Shown one piece after another: positions 25,283 to 34,574 of a stretch of 59,958 nucleotides of DNA (within the stretch, counting starts at the first letter, position 1; the number at the start of each line of letters is the position of its first letter). The stretch covers positions 1 to 59,958 of the forward strand of contig JAFEBA010000051.1 of assembly GCA_018266105.1 (NCBI GenBank), given 5' to 3'. This stretch comes from a bacterium (GTDB lineage: Bacteria; Vulcanimicrobiota; Xenobia; Xenobiales; JADMJV01). A program made the translations under genes and the position numbers. The notes beneath the pieces were generated by a model that saw only the letters and a program-made list of their open reading frames with translations, was not told the DNA's origin and did not search any database.

Positions 25283-26326
25283 TCAGAGCCTGTCTAACAC
25301 CGAGAGCATGGGTTGCAGTGTCGCGACCAGCGTGAATCCCACCACCGTGCCAATCACTCCCAGTACCGTCGGTTCCAGGGCGGCCATCATGGACTCCAAG
25401 CGCTGCTCTAGCTCCACTCGATAGAGAGATTCAAGGTTGCCCAGCATGGCCGACATCTTACCGGCCTCTTCGCTGGCGCGTACCCCCTGCGCCAGTGAAC
25501 CCGGGAAGAAATCACTCCCTGCCAGAGCATCCGACAGGGCTTCGCCTTGCTTAACGAACTCAGAGACTTCAGCTATGACCTGATTCAGACACTCCAGATC
25601 AGTGGCCCGGGCGCTGAGCTCCAGGGCCTGCAACAGAGGCATGCCCACCTCGAGCATGGCACGCAGGTTCTGAACAAAATTGGTTACGTAAAGCAGACGC
25701 AAACTCTCGCCCAGATGGGGAATCCTGAGGACCTTCAGTTGCCAATCGGCATCCACTTTGAGTCGGCGCCAAAGGGAGCGCAAGCCGGCCAGAAACCCCA
25801 GAGCCAGCAACACAAACCAGGGGCTCATCACAAACGAACTAAAGGCCATCAGGCAGCGCGTGGTCAGAGGCAACTCCCCCCCGACCTCGCCGATCATCTG
25901 AAACAACCCGCGAAAGAGGAAGGGCGGAGCAAAGACGGCCAGGCAGATACACAAACTGCTGACCACGAGAGGCATGGTCAGAGAACTCTTGATCTTCTGC
26001 ATCAGTTCGCCGTTGCGCTCCTCCCGATCGGCGAGGCGCAACAAGACCGCATTGAGCTGGCCCGAGCGCTCGCCGCTCATGACCATTTTTTGATGCAAAG
26101 GCCTGAAAATGAATGGGTAGTTCTGCATGGCGCGGGAGAGGTAATGCCCCTCCTGCAACTTTTTGGAGAGGCCGCGGCAGGCCTCAGCCAACTGGAGATT
26201 CTCTTGCTGCTGGGCCAACATGTCGAGGGCGGCCACCAGCGACACGCCACTGCTGAACATGGTGGCCAGACTGCGGAAGAACACCGACCGCATACGGGCG
26301 TCGGGAGCAGCTTGAAAACCCCACAT
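25283..26326 (-). CDS. type II secretion / type IV pilus GspF-PilC protein
   Basis: A 347-residue inner-membrane protein of the GspF/PilC/PulF family: two T2SSF domains, the first with FFRSLATMFSSGVSLVAALD and MVMSGERSGQLNAVLLRLAD, the second with VTNFVQNLRAMLEVGMPLLQALELS and VRASEEAGKMSAMLGNLESLYR, and three membrane helices ending in TVLGVIGTVVGFTLVATLQP. This is the platform protein of pilus and secretion systems. No GspE ATPase is adjacent; a second copy is at 49016 near pseudopilin genes. Divergent from 26402. Confidence 0.9.
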   Translation of the reverse strand: MWGFQAAPDARMRSVFFRSLATMFSSGVSLVAALDMLAQQQENLQLAEACRGLSKKLQEGHYLSRAMQNYPFIFRPLHQKMVMSGERSGQLNAVLLRLADREERNGELMQKIKSSLTMPLVVSSLCICLAVFAPPFLFRGLFQMIGEVGGELPLTTRCLMAFSSFVMSPWFVLLALGFLAGLRSLWRRLKVDADWQLKVLRIPHLGESLRLLYVTNFVQNLRAMLEVGMPLLQALELSARATDLECLNQVIAEVSEFVKQGEALSDALAGSDFFPGSLAQGVRASEEAGKMSAMLGNLESLYRVELEQRLESMMAALEPTVLGVIGTVVGFTLVATLQPMLSVLDRL

Positions 26327-26401
26327 TTCTCAAAGGTTAAACCTCGCCCTCCACTTGCCTGCCACGGTAGGTGAACATGACCGGGGTTCGAACCCAAATG
26401 G

Positions 26402-27598
26402 ATGGCCCAAAATCAACTGGAGCAACTGTTGCAGCGGGTCCAAGAACAGGGCCAGCTGCATTCCCGAGGTCGCTTCAGTCTGGATGTAGCTTCCGCCTCA
26501 AGGCAGTTCGGGCAGTATGCCCTGGGCGACTCCGTGGCCATCATCGCCCGCCTGATTCGAGTAGGCGCCCTGTGCGACGGGGCCGTCCAGGTGGAACTGA
26601 CCGCCAGAAGCACCCGGGTTTCAATCGCGGGACACTGGGCCGCGGTGAGCTCGCTGGCACAATCCTTCGACCAGGTTCTGGCCGGAGACCCGGCCGACCG
26701 AGAGTTCGCCATTGCTCTCAACAGCATCGTCAACCGGCCTTTTCAGGATCTGCAAATCCTGCGTGGAGAACCGGGTCAGATCGGTCAACTAAGAATGGAC
26801 TCCGATCGCCAGGTGGAGGTGGCCGAAGCCATCAATCTGGTTCAAGACCTCTACTTCACTCAGGTCGAGTGGAAGACACCAAAGGCTCGCTCGATTTCGA
26901 AGGACTTAGACCAACTGCGAAACTGGTTTCGCTACTGTCGGGTGCCGCTCAGGCTGAATGGGGACCTGATTCAGGTTCCGATGGGCCACGCTCGCGGTCC
27001 AGGCATGCTGAAGCATCTGGGCGCCGCCAAACAGTTGCTTCTCAAAGGTGCCTGGTACAGGCCGGCCAGTTACTTTTGGGCCGATCATCAGGTGCTGGAG
27101 TTTCGACTCTACAGCAATCAGGATGAGCGCAACGAGGTCTCGCTGCCCGAACCCAGCCTGGCCAGCTGCCGGATGTGGGCCGGCAGCCGCCAGCCCTCAC
27201 GCTGGGAGCGATGCTACCTGGCCCTCTCGTTCGCCAGTGACCTGAGCGCACCCAGTCGGATCGATTGGGTGCATCGCGGCCAGTTGGTCGCAACTGAGGC
27301 GGCTGAGTTTCCTCTGCCGGCTGTCACGGCCATCGTTTCCTGCCATGGCTTAAATATGGACCTGCTGGGCGAAAAGCCGGTCGACAACCAGGCCCTGGCC
27401 GCGCGACGGCAGTTTCTGACCGACTGGGTCAATTGTTTGGAAGATGAGCTGGCGGGTCGATACACCCACGGCCAGCCTGAGCTGATGCACAAGGTGCTCT
27501 TTGATTCGAAGCTCTGCAAGAACCTGCTCCGCCTCCCCCAGCGTGGCCGCGTGGAGGAGTTGCTGCGCCGGCTTAACCCGATTCATCCGGTGGCTTAA
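26402..27598 (+). CDS. hypothetical protein (398 aa)
   Basis: A 398-residue soluble protein I cannot assign. It has no signal peptide or membrane helix. The first 140 residues contain a conserved-looking stretch IALNSIVNRPFQDLQILRGE; the middle has a Tyr/Trp-rich region (GAWYRPASYFWADHQVLEFR). The C-terminus is helical and basic (LLRLPQRGRVEELLRRLNPI). It is divergent from the GspF gene and convergent with the ABC1 kinase gene, overlapping it by 26 bp. ATG 26402 has no clear ribosome site. Confidence 0.65.
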   Translation: MAQNQLEQLLQRVQEQGQLHSRGRFSLDVASASRQFGQYALGDSVAIIARLIRVGALCDGAVQVELTARSTRVSIAGHWAAVSSLAQSFDQVLAGDPADREFAIALNSIVNRPFQDLQILRGEPGQIGQLRMDSDRQVEVAEAINLVQDLYFTQVEWKTPKARSISKDLDQLRNWFRYCRVPLRLNGDLIQVPMGHARGPGMLKHLGAAKQLLLKGAWYRPASYFWADHQVLEFRLYSNQDERNEVSLPEPSLASCRMWAGSRQPSRWERCYLALSFASDLSAPSRIDWVHRGQLVATEAAEFPLPAVTAIVSCHGLNMDLLGEKPVDNQALAARRQFLTDWVNCLEDELAGRYTHGQPELMHKVLFDSKLCKNLLRLPQRGRVEELLRRLNPIHPVA

Positions 27599-28856
27599 GC
27601 CAGTGCAAAACGGTGTGCCGAACGATGTCCAGATTGGAAAGGTGGGTCGCGAATCCTCGCCAGTTGAGGGGCGCGGCCAGTCGCATCGGCAACTCGGCCA
27701 GAAATCGCACCGCCGCCTGGGTAAAGATGTGCCACATGAGTTGGGACTCGCCCAGGTGAGCCTCGATCCCCTCCAGATGAAAGAGAATCTTGCGCAACAA
27801 GATCAGGTCCAGGGGAAACTGGTCTCCCCAAGACTCGGGTGAGAGCAAGCCCGACAAGTTGCTGGCTTTGGGGCAAAGGCCAACCGGGGCCCCGGTGAGC
27901 TGACTGGCGTAAAACTCCCAGTCTTGTTGATCACCTCGCCAGGCCGAGAGCAATGCGTGGGTTAGCAAGACTCGCCGTTCTTTTGAGAGCACCAACACGC
28001 TTCCCCAATCCAACAAAGCCAGCCGGCCCTGGTTGGTCACCCAAAGGTTCCCTGGATGAGGGTCCAGATGAAAAACTCCATCCTCATCGCCAGTAAAAAA
28101 GGGGTCGGTGATCAACACCCGCACGGCCAGAGAGAACAGTTCTCCCGCACGCTCGTGCTCAAGCATAGGTGTTCCGTAAAGCCGCTCCATAACCAATCCC
28201 CGCAGTTGTGGGTAGAGGCATGGGACCTGCACCTCGGGCACATCCTGAAAGCGCTGGGCGGCCAGTAGCAGCTGGCGCTGCTCTCGACTGGGATGGAGTT
28301 CGTCTTCCAGCAAACGCACCAGGCTGGCGATGACAGTCCGGTAATCGAAAACCGCCAGACCATCCTGACGACACCAGTCCCCCAGCTGCTGACCCAGCTC
28401 GTCCCAAATTCCGAACTCGTCTCTCAGTTTGTCGGCCACACCCGGCTTGAGTTGTTTGCAGACCACTTCCGTTTCGCCCCAGCGGCAGGCGAACACGCTG
28501 GCCACCGAGCCCTCCGCCAGTGCCTGTTCGGGTCGCAACTCCAGCGGCCAATCGTAATCCTCGGGTCGAGCCAGCGGCAGGCATGACTCCAACTGGCGCA
28601 GTTTCTCGCGAAAGCCTTCTTCCAAACGGGGGTCTCGAGCCAACAACTGGCCCAGCTTGTGCAGAGTTGGACAGTCGCGCATCAGGGCTGTCATGCGCTC
28701 AGCACTGTCCTGGCAATCCATCTGGTGGAGCACGATTTCCTGCTGACGCTCTGGCCGCAAGCGTCCCACAAAGTACAGCAAGGCCCGCTCCAGAACCGGT
28801 TGATAGCGTTCATAGGCTTGGGGGATCAGATCCGCGAGCCATTGCTGGATATTCAT
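27573..28856 (-). CDS. ABC1/UbiB (AarF) family kinase-like protein
   Basis: A 427-residue protein with the atypical-kinase motifs of the ABC1/UbiB family: the Ala-rich nucleotide loop is represented by AEGSVASVFACRW, the lysine by VVCKQLKPG, the catalytic loop by HLDPHPGNLWV and the metal site by LALLDWGSV. UbiB proteins support quinone or lipid metabolism through ATPase activity. The open frame goes up to 29000, but ATG 28856 after GGGGGAG is a better start and the terminator 28882-28910 lies in the upstream part. Identity at family level is good; the substrate is unknown. Confidence 0.83.
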   Translation of the reverse strand: MNIQQWLADLIPQAYERYQPVLERALLYFVGRLRPERQQEIVLHQMDCQDSAERMTALMRDCPTLHKLGQLLARDPRLEEGFREKLRQLESCLPLARPEDYDWPLELRPEQALAEGSVASVFACRWGETEVVCKQLKPGVADKLRDEFGIWDELGQQLGDWCRQDGLAVFDYRTVIASLVRLLEDELHPSREQRQLLLAAQRFQDVPEVQVPCLYPQLRGLVMERLYGTPMLEHERAGELFSLAVRVLITDPFFTGDEDGVFHLDPHPGNLWVTNQGRLALLDWGSVLVLSKERRVLLTHALLSAWRGDQQDWEFYASQLTGAPVGLCPKASNLSGLLSPESWGDQFPLDLILLRKILFHLEGIEAHLGESQLMWHIFTQAAVRFLAELPMRLAAPLNWRGFATHLSNLDIVRHTVLHWLKPPDESG

Positions 28857-28881
28857 GCAAAAGCGCTTCTCCCCCCAAAGC

Positions 28882-28910
28882 AAAAAGCCGGCCCGTGGGT
28901 CGGCTTTTTT
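28882..28910. terminator. intrinsic terminator
   Basis: Stem AAAAAGCCGGCCC / GGGTCGGCTTTTT; on the minus strand it ends the 28928-29428 gene before the ABC1 kinase gene. Confidence 0.85.
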
Positions 28911-28927
28911 ATCGAAATGACTGAGGC

Positions 28928-29428
28928 TTAAGCATTGGGGGGAGCCAACGGACTCATCGGCTCCCAGTATCGGTTCCAATCGCCACGATAGAGACTCCAC
29001 TCGGTATTAAGCACGGCCTTGGGCTGGTCCTCGATCGTCTTGACCTCAACGTTGGCGCTGTCAAAGGTCCAGAGGCGGTCACAGCCAACATTGCGGCTCC
29101 AGCGATGGGAGACCTGGCTGTCGCGGAAGTCGGCGAAGTTCTGAACCTCATCCGCATCCACTTTGCCGTCTTTGGGCCGCACAGTCTCTTTCCACCACCA
29201 CATCCCTTTGGTGACTTCCTTGTCCTGCCAGACTCCGTAGTTGGCATTCAACTCTTCAGAACTGACGCTTTTGGTGAAGCCGTCCACGGGCTCAAATTTG
29301 CCCTCATCGTTGCGGCGCACCAGATTGTATTCAGTGTTGCGGACTCCCAGGCACCTGGTTCCGTTGACGTCTCGACGGTCGAGATAAGCGCTGACGCCGG
29401 GCAGATTGGAGGCTTCGAGCTTGGACAT
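28928..29428 (-). CDS. hypothetical protein (166 aa)
   Basis: A 166-residue soluble protein rich in Trp, Asn and Asp. A stretch KDGKVDADEVQNF is reminiscent of an EF-hand half (acidic loop followed by DADE), but a complete loop is not seen. No signal peptide. ATG 29428 follows GAGGAGAG, so coding is well supported, and a terminator follows. No family recognised. Confidence 0.7.
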   Translation of the reverse strand: MSKLEASNLPGVSAYLDRRDVNGTRCLGVRNTEYNLVRRNDEGKFEPVDGFTKSVSSEELNANYGVWQDKEVTKGMWWWKETVRPKDGKVDADEVQNFADFRDSQVSHRWSRNVGCDRLWTFDSANVEVKTIEDQPKAVLNTEWSLYRGDWNRYWEPMSPLAPPNA

Positions 29429-29539
29429 CGTCTCTCCTCAATTGAGTGTGGATGCTCTCAATCTAACCTGCTCGCCAGGCTGGAATGTTAACCGAGGGTA
29501 AATAGGAGGGCAGCCAGGGTGCCTGTGCAACCTTGAGCA

Positions 29540-30688
29540 ATGACGAACCGACGCCAATTCATTCGGTTGCTGGCCGGAGGGCTTACACTGGCCGGCTGCG
29601 GCGGCTCCAATCCCCCGGCTTTGACCAGCGGCGGCGGCTCTATCATCGCCGACCCGGCCGCGCTGTCAGCTCGTCTTGAGAAGGATGTGCTGGTCATTCA
29701 GAACGAGGGCCATATACCGGGCCTCAATGTTGGGATCTGGACCCCCCAATCCAGCTGGGTGCGCAGCCTGGGGCTGGCCACCCTCGCTCCCGACCGCCCC
29801 CTGGCGATTGAAGACATTTTCTCCTGGCGCAGCGTCACCAAATCAATGACGGTCACGGTGGTGCTCCAGCTGCTAGCTGAAGCCCAGATAGGTTTAGACA
29901 CCTCAGTCAATCGCTTCTTGAACGGCGTTCCGGGAGAGAACTCGGTAACCATCCGGAGCCTGGCTGACATGAGCAGCGGACTGTTTGAATATACGCGCAC
30001 CCAGGCCGTCATCGATGCCATCACCGCCGACCCCCTGCGACACTATACTGCCAGCGAGTTGGTGCTGCCGGCCCTGGCCCAAGGGCTCCACTTTTCCCCG
30101 GGCAGTGCTTACGAATACTGCAATACCAACACCCTTTTGCTCGGAATGCTCGCCGAGAAACTGAGCGGAAAGCCCATGGATTCGCTCATCTCTGAGCGTA
30201 TTTTCCAGCCACTGGGGATGAGCGCCAGCGCTTACCTGGAGGGAGTCGACCGTCCAGCGCCGGCCACCCTGGGCTACGCCTTTGACAACGGCACTCAGGT
30301 GGAAACCCGGATTTCCCACTCCGCTCTGGGAGCCGCAGGTGCCGCGGTGGGACCTCTCAGTGACGCCCGACGCTGGGCTGCCGCCCTGGCCGGGGGACTG
30401 CTGGTCCCGCCCCAATTTCGAAGCGAGCGGCTGCGTTCCCGTGAGGCCGTGAATGGACCCATTTACGACACCTACGGCCTGGGCCTGGGACAGGTGCAGG
30501 GCTGGCTCGGCCACACGGGAGAGGGGATCGGCTATGCCGTCGCCCTTTTCGGCGAGCCCCTCAGCGACAGTCAAATTGTGGTGCTTTGCAATGGTTCCAA
30601 CGTCCACGACCAGCCGCTTCGATTGGTTCGACGGTTCCTGGTCACACTGGGCTGGCCGATCGCTCCTCCGAGTAACGCCAGGCCCTGA
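29540..30688 (+). CDS. Tat-exported lipoprotein serine hydrolase (class C beta-lactamase fold)
   Basis: A 382-residue protein beginning MTNRRQFIRLLAGGLTLAGC: a twin-arginine-like RRQF signal followed by the lipobox LAGC, so probably exported folded and lipid-anchored at Cys20. The serine hydrolase triad is visible: SVTK (S98, K101), YCN near residue 193, and HTG near 325 in place of KTG. These define the beta-lactamase class C / D-alanyl-D-alanine carboxypeptidase / esterase superfamily. The family is diverse (EstB, peptidases), so substrate and antibiotic resistance cannot be inferred. Confidence 0.87.
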   Translation: MTNRRQFIRLLAGGLTLAGCGGSNPPALTSGGGSIIADPAALSARLEKDVLVIQNEGHIPGLNVGIWTPQSSWVRSLGLATLAPDRPLAIEDIFSWRSVTKSMTVTVVLQLLAEAQIGLDTSVNRFLNGVPGENSVTIRSLADMSSGLFEYTRTQAVIDAITADPLRHYTASELVLPALAQGLHFSPGSAYEYCNTNTLLLGMLAEKLSGKPMDSLISERIFQPLGMSASAYLEGVDRPAPATLGYAFDNGTQVETRISHSALGAAGAAVGPLSDARRWAAALAGGLLVPPQFRSERLRSREAVNGPIYDTYGLGLGQVQGWLGHTGEGIGYAVALFGEPLSDSQIVVLCNGSNVHDQPLRLVRRFLVTLGWPIAPPSNARP

Positions 30689-30689
30689 T

Positions 30690-31544
30690 TCAGATCACAT
30701 CCAGTTTGGGGCCGGAACGAGTGGCTCCGATGCTGGCCGTTACCACACAGGCCATGGCCAGGAGCTGCACGGGCCGCAGAGTCTCGTGAAGCAGCAGCAG
30801 ACCCGATAGTGCGCCGGCTGCCGGCTCCAGACTCATCAAGATACTGAACACGCTGGCGGGCATCCTTCGCAAGGCCACCAACTCGCAGCTGTAAGGAATG
30901 ACGGAACTGAGCAGGCCCACCAGCGCCCCCAGACCCAGTACACGAGGATTGGACAGCTGATGCAGATGCATCCCCAACGTGGCCGGCGTGAGCAGCAAGG
31001 CCGCCACCAGGCTGGCCAGGGCCAGGCCATCCAGCCCCGGCCAGCGCAGACCGGTTTGGGCACTCAACAAAATGTAAGCGGCCCAGGCGGCTCCAGCCAG
31101 CAAAGCAAACCCCAGTCCGGCCCAGTTGAACTCCCCGGGCTGCAGGCCCAACAAGAGGACTCCCGTTCCGGCCAGGGCCACCCAGAGCAAATCGCTGGCA
31201 CGACGAGATCCCCACACCGCCAGGCTGAGGGGCCCCAAAAATTCCAAGGTGACCGCCAGTCCGATGGGAATGAGCGCGAAGGCCTGATAGATGGACCAGT
31301 TCATGATCCCCAGGCTCAGACCAAAACCAATCACCGTCAGCCAGTCGGCCCGACTGCGCTGGCTGAGCTGGCTGAGCTGTGGACGGGCCAGCAGCAAGAA
31401 AAAGACCGAGCTGGTGACCAGACGAACCCAACCCACGGTTGTGGGAGAAACTTGAGTGAAAAGTGTCTTGGCGAGCCCCGCTCCGAACTGAACCGAAAAA
31501 ATCCCAATCAACACCAGCCAGACGGGCGGTATTCGCGACAACAT
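30690..31544 (-). CDS. rhtA: RhtA-like EamA-family exporter
   Basis: A 284-residue membrane protein with ten predicted helices in the DMT/EamA two-repeat layout. It follows E. coli RhtA closely in order and text: FGAGLAKTLFTQVSPTTVGW, GLSLGIMNWSIYQAFALIPI, GLAVTLEFLGPLSLAVWGSR, SSVIPYSCELVALRRMP and SILMSLEPAAGALSGLLLL. RhtA exports threonine and homoserine. The frame starts at TTG 31586, but ATG 31544 matches the family N-terminus. It converges with the serine hydrolase gene with 1 bp between them. Amino-acid export is by homology. Confidence 0.85.
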   Translation of the reverse strand: MLSRIPPVWLVLIGIFSVQFGAGLAKTLFTQVSPTTVGWVRLVTSSVFFLLLARPQLSQLSQRSRADWLTVIGFGLSLGIMNWSIYQAFALIPIGLAVTLEFLGPLSLAVWGSRRASDLLWVALAGTGVLLLGLQPGEFNWAGLGFALLAGAAWAAYILLSAQTGLRWPGLDGLALASLVAALLLTPATLGMHLHQLSNPRVLGLGALVGLLSSVIPYSCELVALRRMPASVFSILMSLEPAAGALSGLLLLHETLRPVQLLAMACVVTASIGATRSGPKLDVI

Positions 31545-31622
31545 CCATCGCGATTTCTCGGCTCCGACTGGGACTCCCCTGAGCAAGACAATCGCCGCAG
31601 GGAGGGAAGGCCCCCACTACCG

Positions 31623-32375
31623 ATGAGCATCTGGGACAGTCCAACTCTATTGCTGGTTCTGGCTCTCGGGCTGGGACTCGCCTATACTCTAGGAGCGCGC
31701 TCCGCCCGGGTTGGCCTGGACGCGCGTCTGGCCGGAGGCGCCCTGGTTTGGACGGGATTGAGCCTGGCCGTAACACTTTACCTGGCCGGTCAGCTCCATC
31801 GGGCTCGATTGGATGATGTCCACGAAGAGTGTGACAGCATCGGCCACGTCTATCGAGCCCTGCAGGTCTTGCCTCGCAACGAACGCGCTCAAATGCGTCT
31901 CCTGCTGGTGTCCTACACCGACGCGCGGTTACGCAAGGTGCCGGAACAGTCCGCCCAGGAAAGCCAGAATGCCGAAGATGAAGCTCTGGGACTCTACTCT
32001 CAGATGTTTGCCCTGGGGACCCGCATGATGCGAGACCAGACCATCGACCCATTTCGTGGCTCGCAAATTGTCCAGGCCCTCAGCCAGATGATTTCAATCC
32101 ACCACCGCCTTGGATATGCTCTGCAAGAGCGACTTCCCACCCCCCTGCTGATCTTTGTGACCCTTCAGTGCCTGGCTTCGGCAGGATTGCTGGGAGCCCT
32201 GACCGCCCTCAGCCATCCTCAGCAGCGCTGGATTTGCCTGGTCCTGACCGGGGGGCTGTGGATCAACCTGGCCCTCATTCTGGACTATAACGACCCCAGC
32301 AGCCAGTTCATTCGCGTGGACACCCGCAACATTCAGGAACTCTCACAAGCCCTGCACGCTAAGGAGCGACTCTGA
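31623..32375 (+). CDS. DUF4239-like membrane protein
   Basis: A 250-residue protein with two N-terminal and two C-terminal membrane helices around a helical cytosolic region (EECDSIGHVYRALQVLPRNE, then YTDARLRKV), the typical pattern of DUF4239/bestrophin-like proteins. Their function is unknown. The frame extends upstream to 30960 but that part is antisense to rhtA; ATG 31623 begins the first helix. The last 17 bp overlap the convergent zinc-ribbon gene. Confidence 0.72.
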   Translation: MSIWDSPTLLLVLALGLGLAYTLGARSARVGLDARLAGGALVWTGLSLAVTLYLAGQLHRARLDDVHEECDSIGHVYRALQVLPRNERAQMRLLLVSYTDARLRKVPEQSAQESQNAEDEALGLYSQMFALGTRMMRDQTIDPFRGSQIVQALSQMISIHHRLGYALQERLPTPLLIFVTLQCLASAGLLGALTALSHPQQRWICLVLTGGLWINLALILDYNDPSSQFIRVDTRNIQELSQALHAKERL

Positions 32376-32712
32376 GCGCCTTCAGACCCAGCCAGCGCCC
32401 GGATTGATCTTGCGCCCCCAACTGCTTGTGGGCACAGCACCCGCAGTCTTCGTCCTCCGGTCGAGGACAGAGCTTGATCCATTCCTGGGCCCGCTGCCAT
32501 TCGGCCGGTTCCACCGCATAAGCATAATGGTCCACGCAATCGTTATCCATGGAGCCCCGGCGCGATTCTTCGCAGGCCCCCGCCGAGCCCCGTCCGCAAT
32601 GGGCGCAGCGAAAGAGTTGAAAGCGAATCTCGTCCGAACGGCAATCGCTGGGAACGGCAAGAACGGACACGATCTGTAGGTTCTCGCTCTGACAATAAGG
32701 GCACTTCACCAT
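32359..32712 (-). CDS. zinc-ribbon protein (117 aa)
   Basis: A 117-residue cytosolic protein that starts MVKCPYCQSE and has a second pair CAHCGR, forming a CxxC...CxxC zinc ribbon in the first 40 residues; further cysteines (CEESRRGS, NDCVDHYAYAVE, CPRPEDEDCGCC) could bind another metal. ATG 32712 follows GGAGGGTT, so I prefer it to the longer frame from 32769. No family recognised. Confidence 0.68.
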   Translation of the reverse strand: MVKCPYCQSENLQIVSVLAVPSDCRSDEIRFQLFRCAHCGRGSAGACEESRRGSMDNDCVDHYAYAVEPAEWQRAQEWIKLCPRPEDEDCGCCAHKQLGAQDQSGRWLGLKALRVAP

Positions 32713-32767
32713 AACCCTCCGAGTGTAACCGGCGGCAGCGCCTTTGTTAAGCCCGAACTCGGCAAGC

Positions 32768-32805
32768 AAAAAGCCCCCGCTCGTTGAAACGAGCGGGGGC
32801 TTTTT
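32768..32805. terminator. strong intrinsic terminator
   Basis: AAAAAGCCCCCGCTCG / CGAGCGGGGGCTTTTT, an 11-bp GC stem with flanking A- and T-runs. On the minus strand it closes the acyl-CoA dehydrogenase-etfB-etfA operon. Confidence 0.93.
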
Positions 32806-32819
32806 GGGGCTGAGGAACC

Positions 32820-33779
32820 TCAGGCCTTAAGTTCTTCGGCCAGCTTTGGCACGAACTCGAAAAGATCGGCCACCACACCGTAGTCCGCCACCTTGAAGAT
32901 GGGAGCTTCGGGGTTGTTGTTAATGGCTACGATACAGCCGGAGTTCTGCATACCTACCAGGTGCTGAATGGCGCCGGAAATACCGACGGCCACATACAGC
33001 TCGGGGGTGACCACCTTACCGGTTTGACCCACCTGATAGCGGTGCTCTTTCCAGCCCGCATCGACCACCATACGGCTGGCGCCCACCGCGCCGTTGAAGG
33101 CGGTGGCCAATCCGTCGATGAGATGGAAGTTCTCCGGTCCCTTGAGGCCGCGGCCACCGGCCACCACCACCCGAGCTTCGGAGAGGTCGACAGCGCCGGT
33201 ATCGCCCTTGGTCTCAACCGAGACCAGCTGGATGCGGCTGTCGCCTTGACCGGCGGCCAGGTCATTGACCGTGGCCGTTTTGGAGGAGTCCGCGGCGGCC
33301 ACGTCCAGCACGTTGGGGCGCACAGTGGCAAACACCGGGCTGCCACTCAGCTTGACGGTGGCGCGCACCTTGCCGGAGTAAACCGGACGCACGGCCTTGA
33401 AGCCGTCACCATCAGCCGAAACGCCGATGACTTCGCTGGCCAGCGCGGCCGAATGACGAGCGGCCAGCTTGCCGGCCAGCTCTTTGCCGTGAGTGGTGGC
33501 CGGAACCAGCACCAGGGCAGCGCCAGTCGATTTGACGGCGGCGTCCACGGTGTTGGCCACAGCGGCCAGGTCCCACTTGTCAAAGGAGGCGTCTTCGTTG
33601 GCCCAGACCTGGCTGGCCCCCTGATGACCGGCGGCGGCGGCAGCGGCCTTAGCGCCGGTGCCCAAGAGAATGCAGTGCACGTCGCCACCCAGGCCAGCGG
33701 CCAAAGAGAGGCACTCGAGCGTGGGACGGGTGGGTTCGCTATTGCGAACCTGTCCGAATACGAGAATGACTTTTGACAT
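32820..33779 (-). CDS. etfA: electron transfer flavoprotein, alpha subunit
   Basis: A 319-residue ETF alpha protein. The FAD-binding C-terminal domain is clear: VVAGGRGLKGPENFHLI, AVGASRMVVDAGWKEHRYQV, GQTGKVVTPELYVAVGISGA, IQHLVGMQNSGCIVAINNNP and EAPIFKVADYGVVADLFEFV. With EtfB it accepts electrons from acyl-CoA dehydrogenases and passes them to ETF-quinone oxidoreductase or other acceptors. It lies 12 bp after etfB and just before a strong terminator, last gene of the operon. Confidence 0.96.
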   Translation of the reverse strand: MSKVILVFGQVRNSEPTRPTLECLSLAAGLGGDVHCILLGTGAKAAAAAAGHQGASQVWANEDASFDKWDLAAVANTVDAAVKSTGAALVLVPATTHGKELAGKLAARHSAALASEVIGVSADGDGFKAVRPVYSGKVRATVKLSGSPVFATVRPNVLDVAAADSSKTATVNDLAAGQGDSRIQLVSVETKGDTGAVDLSEARVVVAGGRGLKGPENFHLIDGLATAFNGAVGASRMVVDAGWKEHRYQVGQTGKVVTPELYVAVGISGAIQHLVGMQNSGCIVAINNNPEAPIFKVADYGVVADLFEFVPKLAEELKA

Positions 33780-33791
33780 CGTGAGAACTCC

Positions 33792-34559
33792 TTAGATGAC
33801 CTTGGCTTCGCTGCGCAGCAGACGGACCAGTTCTTTGGCCTTGTCGGCCGCGCTTTCACCGGGGACCATGCGTCCCGGGGGACGTGCCGGCGGATACTCG
33901 AGTTTTTCGACCTGAACCTTGCGCAACGAGGCCAGGTCGCCCTCAGGCGAAACCGTCTCGATGGGCTTCTTCTTGGCCTTCATGATGGCCGGCAAAGAAG
34001 CGTAGCGGGGCTCCCCACGGACGCCCTTCTGGGCGCAGATGACGGCCGGAAGGGTGACCTTGAACTTCTCCTTGGCGCCGCCTTCGACGTCGCGAGAGAC
34101 GGTCGCCGAGCCACCTTCCACCTCGATTTCGGTCACCAGGCCGACATAGGGCAGGCCCAGCAGCTCTCCCAGCATTGGGCCAACCGCACCGCGGTCGCTG
34201 TCGGTGCCTTTGTTGCTGACGAACACGAGGTCGTGGGGCAGCTTCTTGATCTGGTTGGCCAGGGCGGTGGCGATGGCCAGGGCGTCGTCAGCTCCACTAT
34301 CATTGATGTGGACAGCCTTGTCGGCGCCCACGGCCAGGCAGTGACGCAGGGTTTCAGCGGCTTTCTCGCCTCCCACGGTCACGGCCGTGACTTCCCCACC
34401 GCTCTTCTCCTTGATCTGAGCGGCGGCTTCCAAAGCGTACTCGTCATAGGGTCCGAGCACCAGCTTCACGCCATCCAGTTCGATGCCGTTGGCGGCGCCG
34501 TTGATTTTGATTACGGTTTCCGTGTCCGGGGTTTGCCGGACGCAGGCAATGATATTCAT
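33792..34559 (-). CDS. etfB: electron transfer flavoprotein, beta subunit
   Basis: A 255-residue ETF beta protein starting MNIIACVRQTPDTE, with GPYDEYALEAAAQIKE, the AMP-binding region VGADKAVHINDSG and SNKGTDSDRGAVGPMLGELL, and the recognition-loop region SLPAIMKAKKKPIETV that contacts acyl-CoA dehydrogenase. It begins 15 bp after the upstream dehydrogenase gene. It forms the ETF heterodimer with EtfA and carries AMP structurally. Non-bifurcating or bifurcating type cannot be decided by eye. Confidence 0.95.
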   Translation of the reverse strand: MNIIACVRQTPDTETVIKINGAANGIELDGVKLVLGPYDEYALEAAAQIKEKSGGEVTAVTVGGEKAAETLRHCLAVGADKAVHINDSGADDALAIATALANQIKKLPHDLVFVSNKGTDSDRGAVGPMLGELLGLPYVGLVTEIEVEGGSATVSRDVEGGAKEKFKVTLPAVICAQKGVRGEPRYASLPAIMKAKKKPIETVSPEGDLASLRKVQVEKLEYPPARPPGRMVPGESAADKAKELVRLLRSEAKVI

Positions 34560-34574
34560 CGTTCTTTCTTGTCC

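Noticed and set aside
26375..26400. GGGTTCGAACCC resembling a tRNA T-loop
   Set aside because: The flanks do not form a 5-bp T-stem, acceptor stem or anticodon arm, and the region runs into the start of a protein gene.
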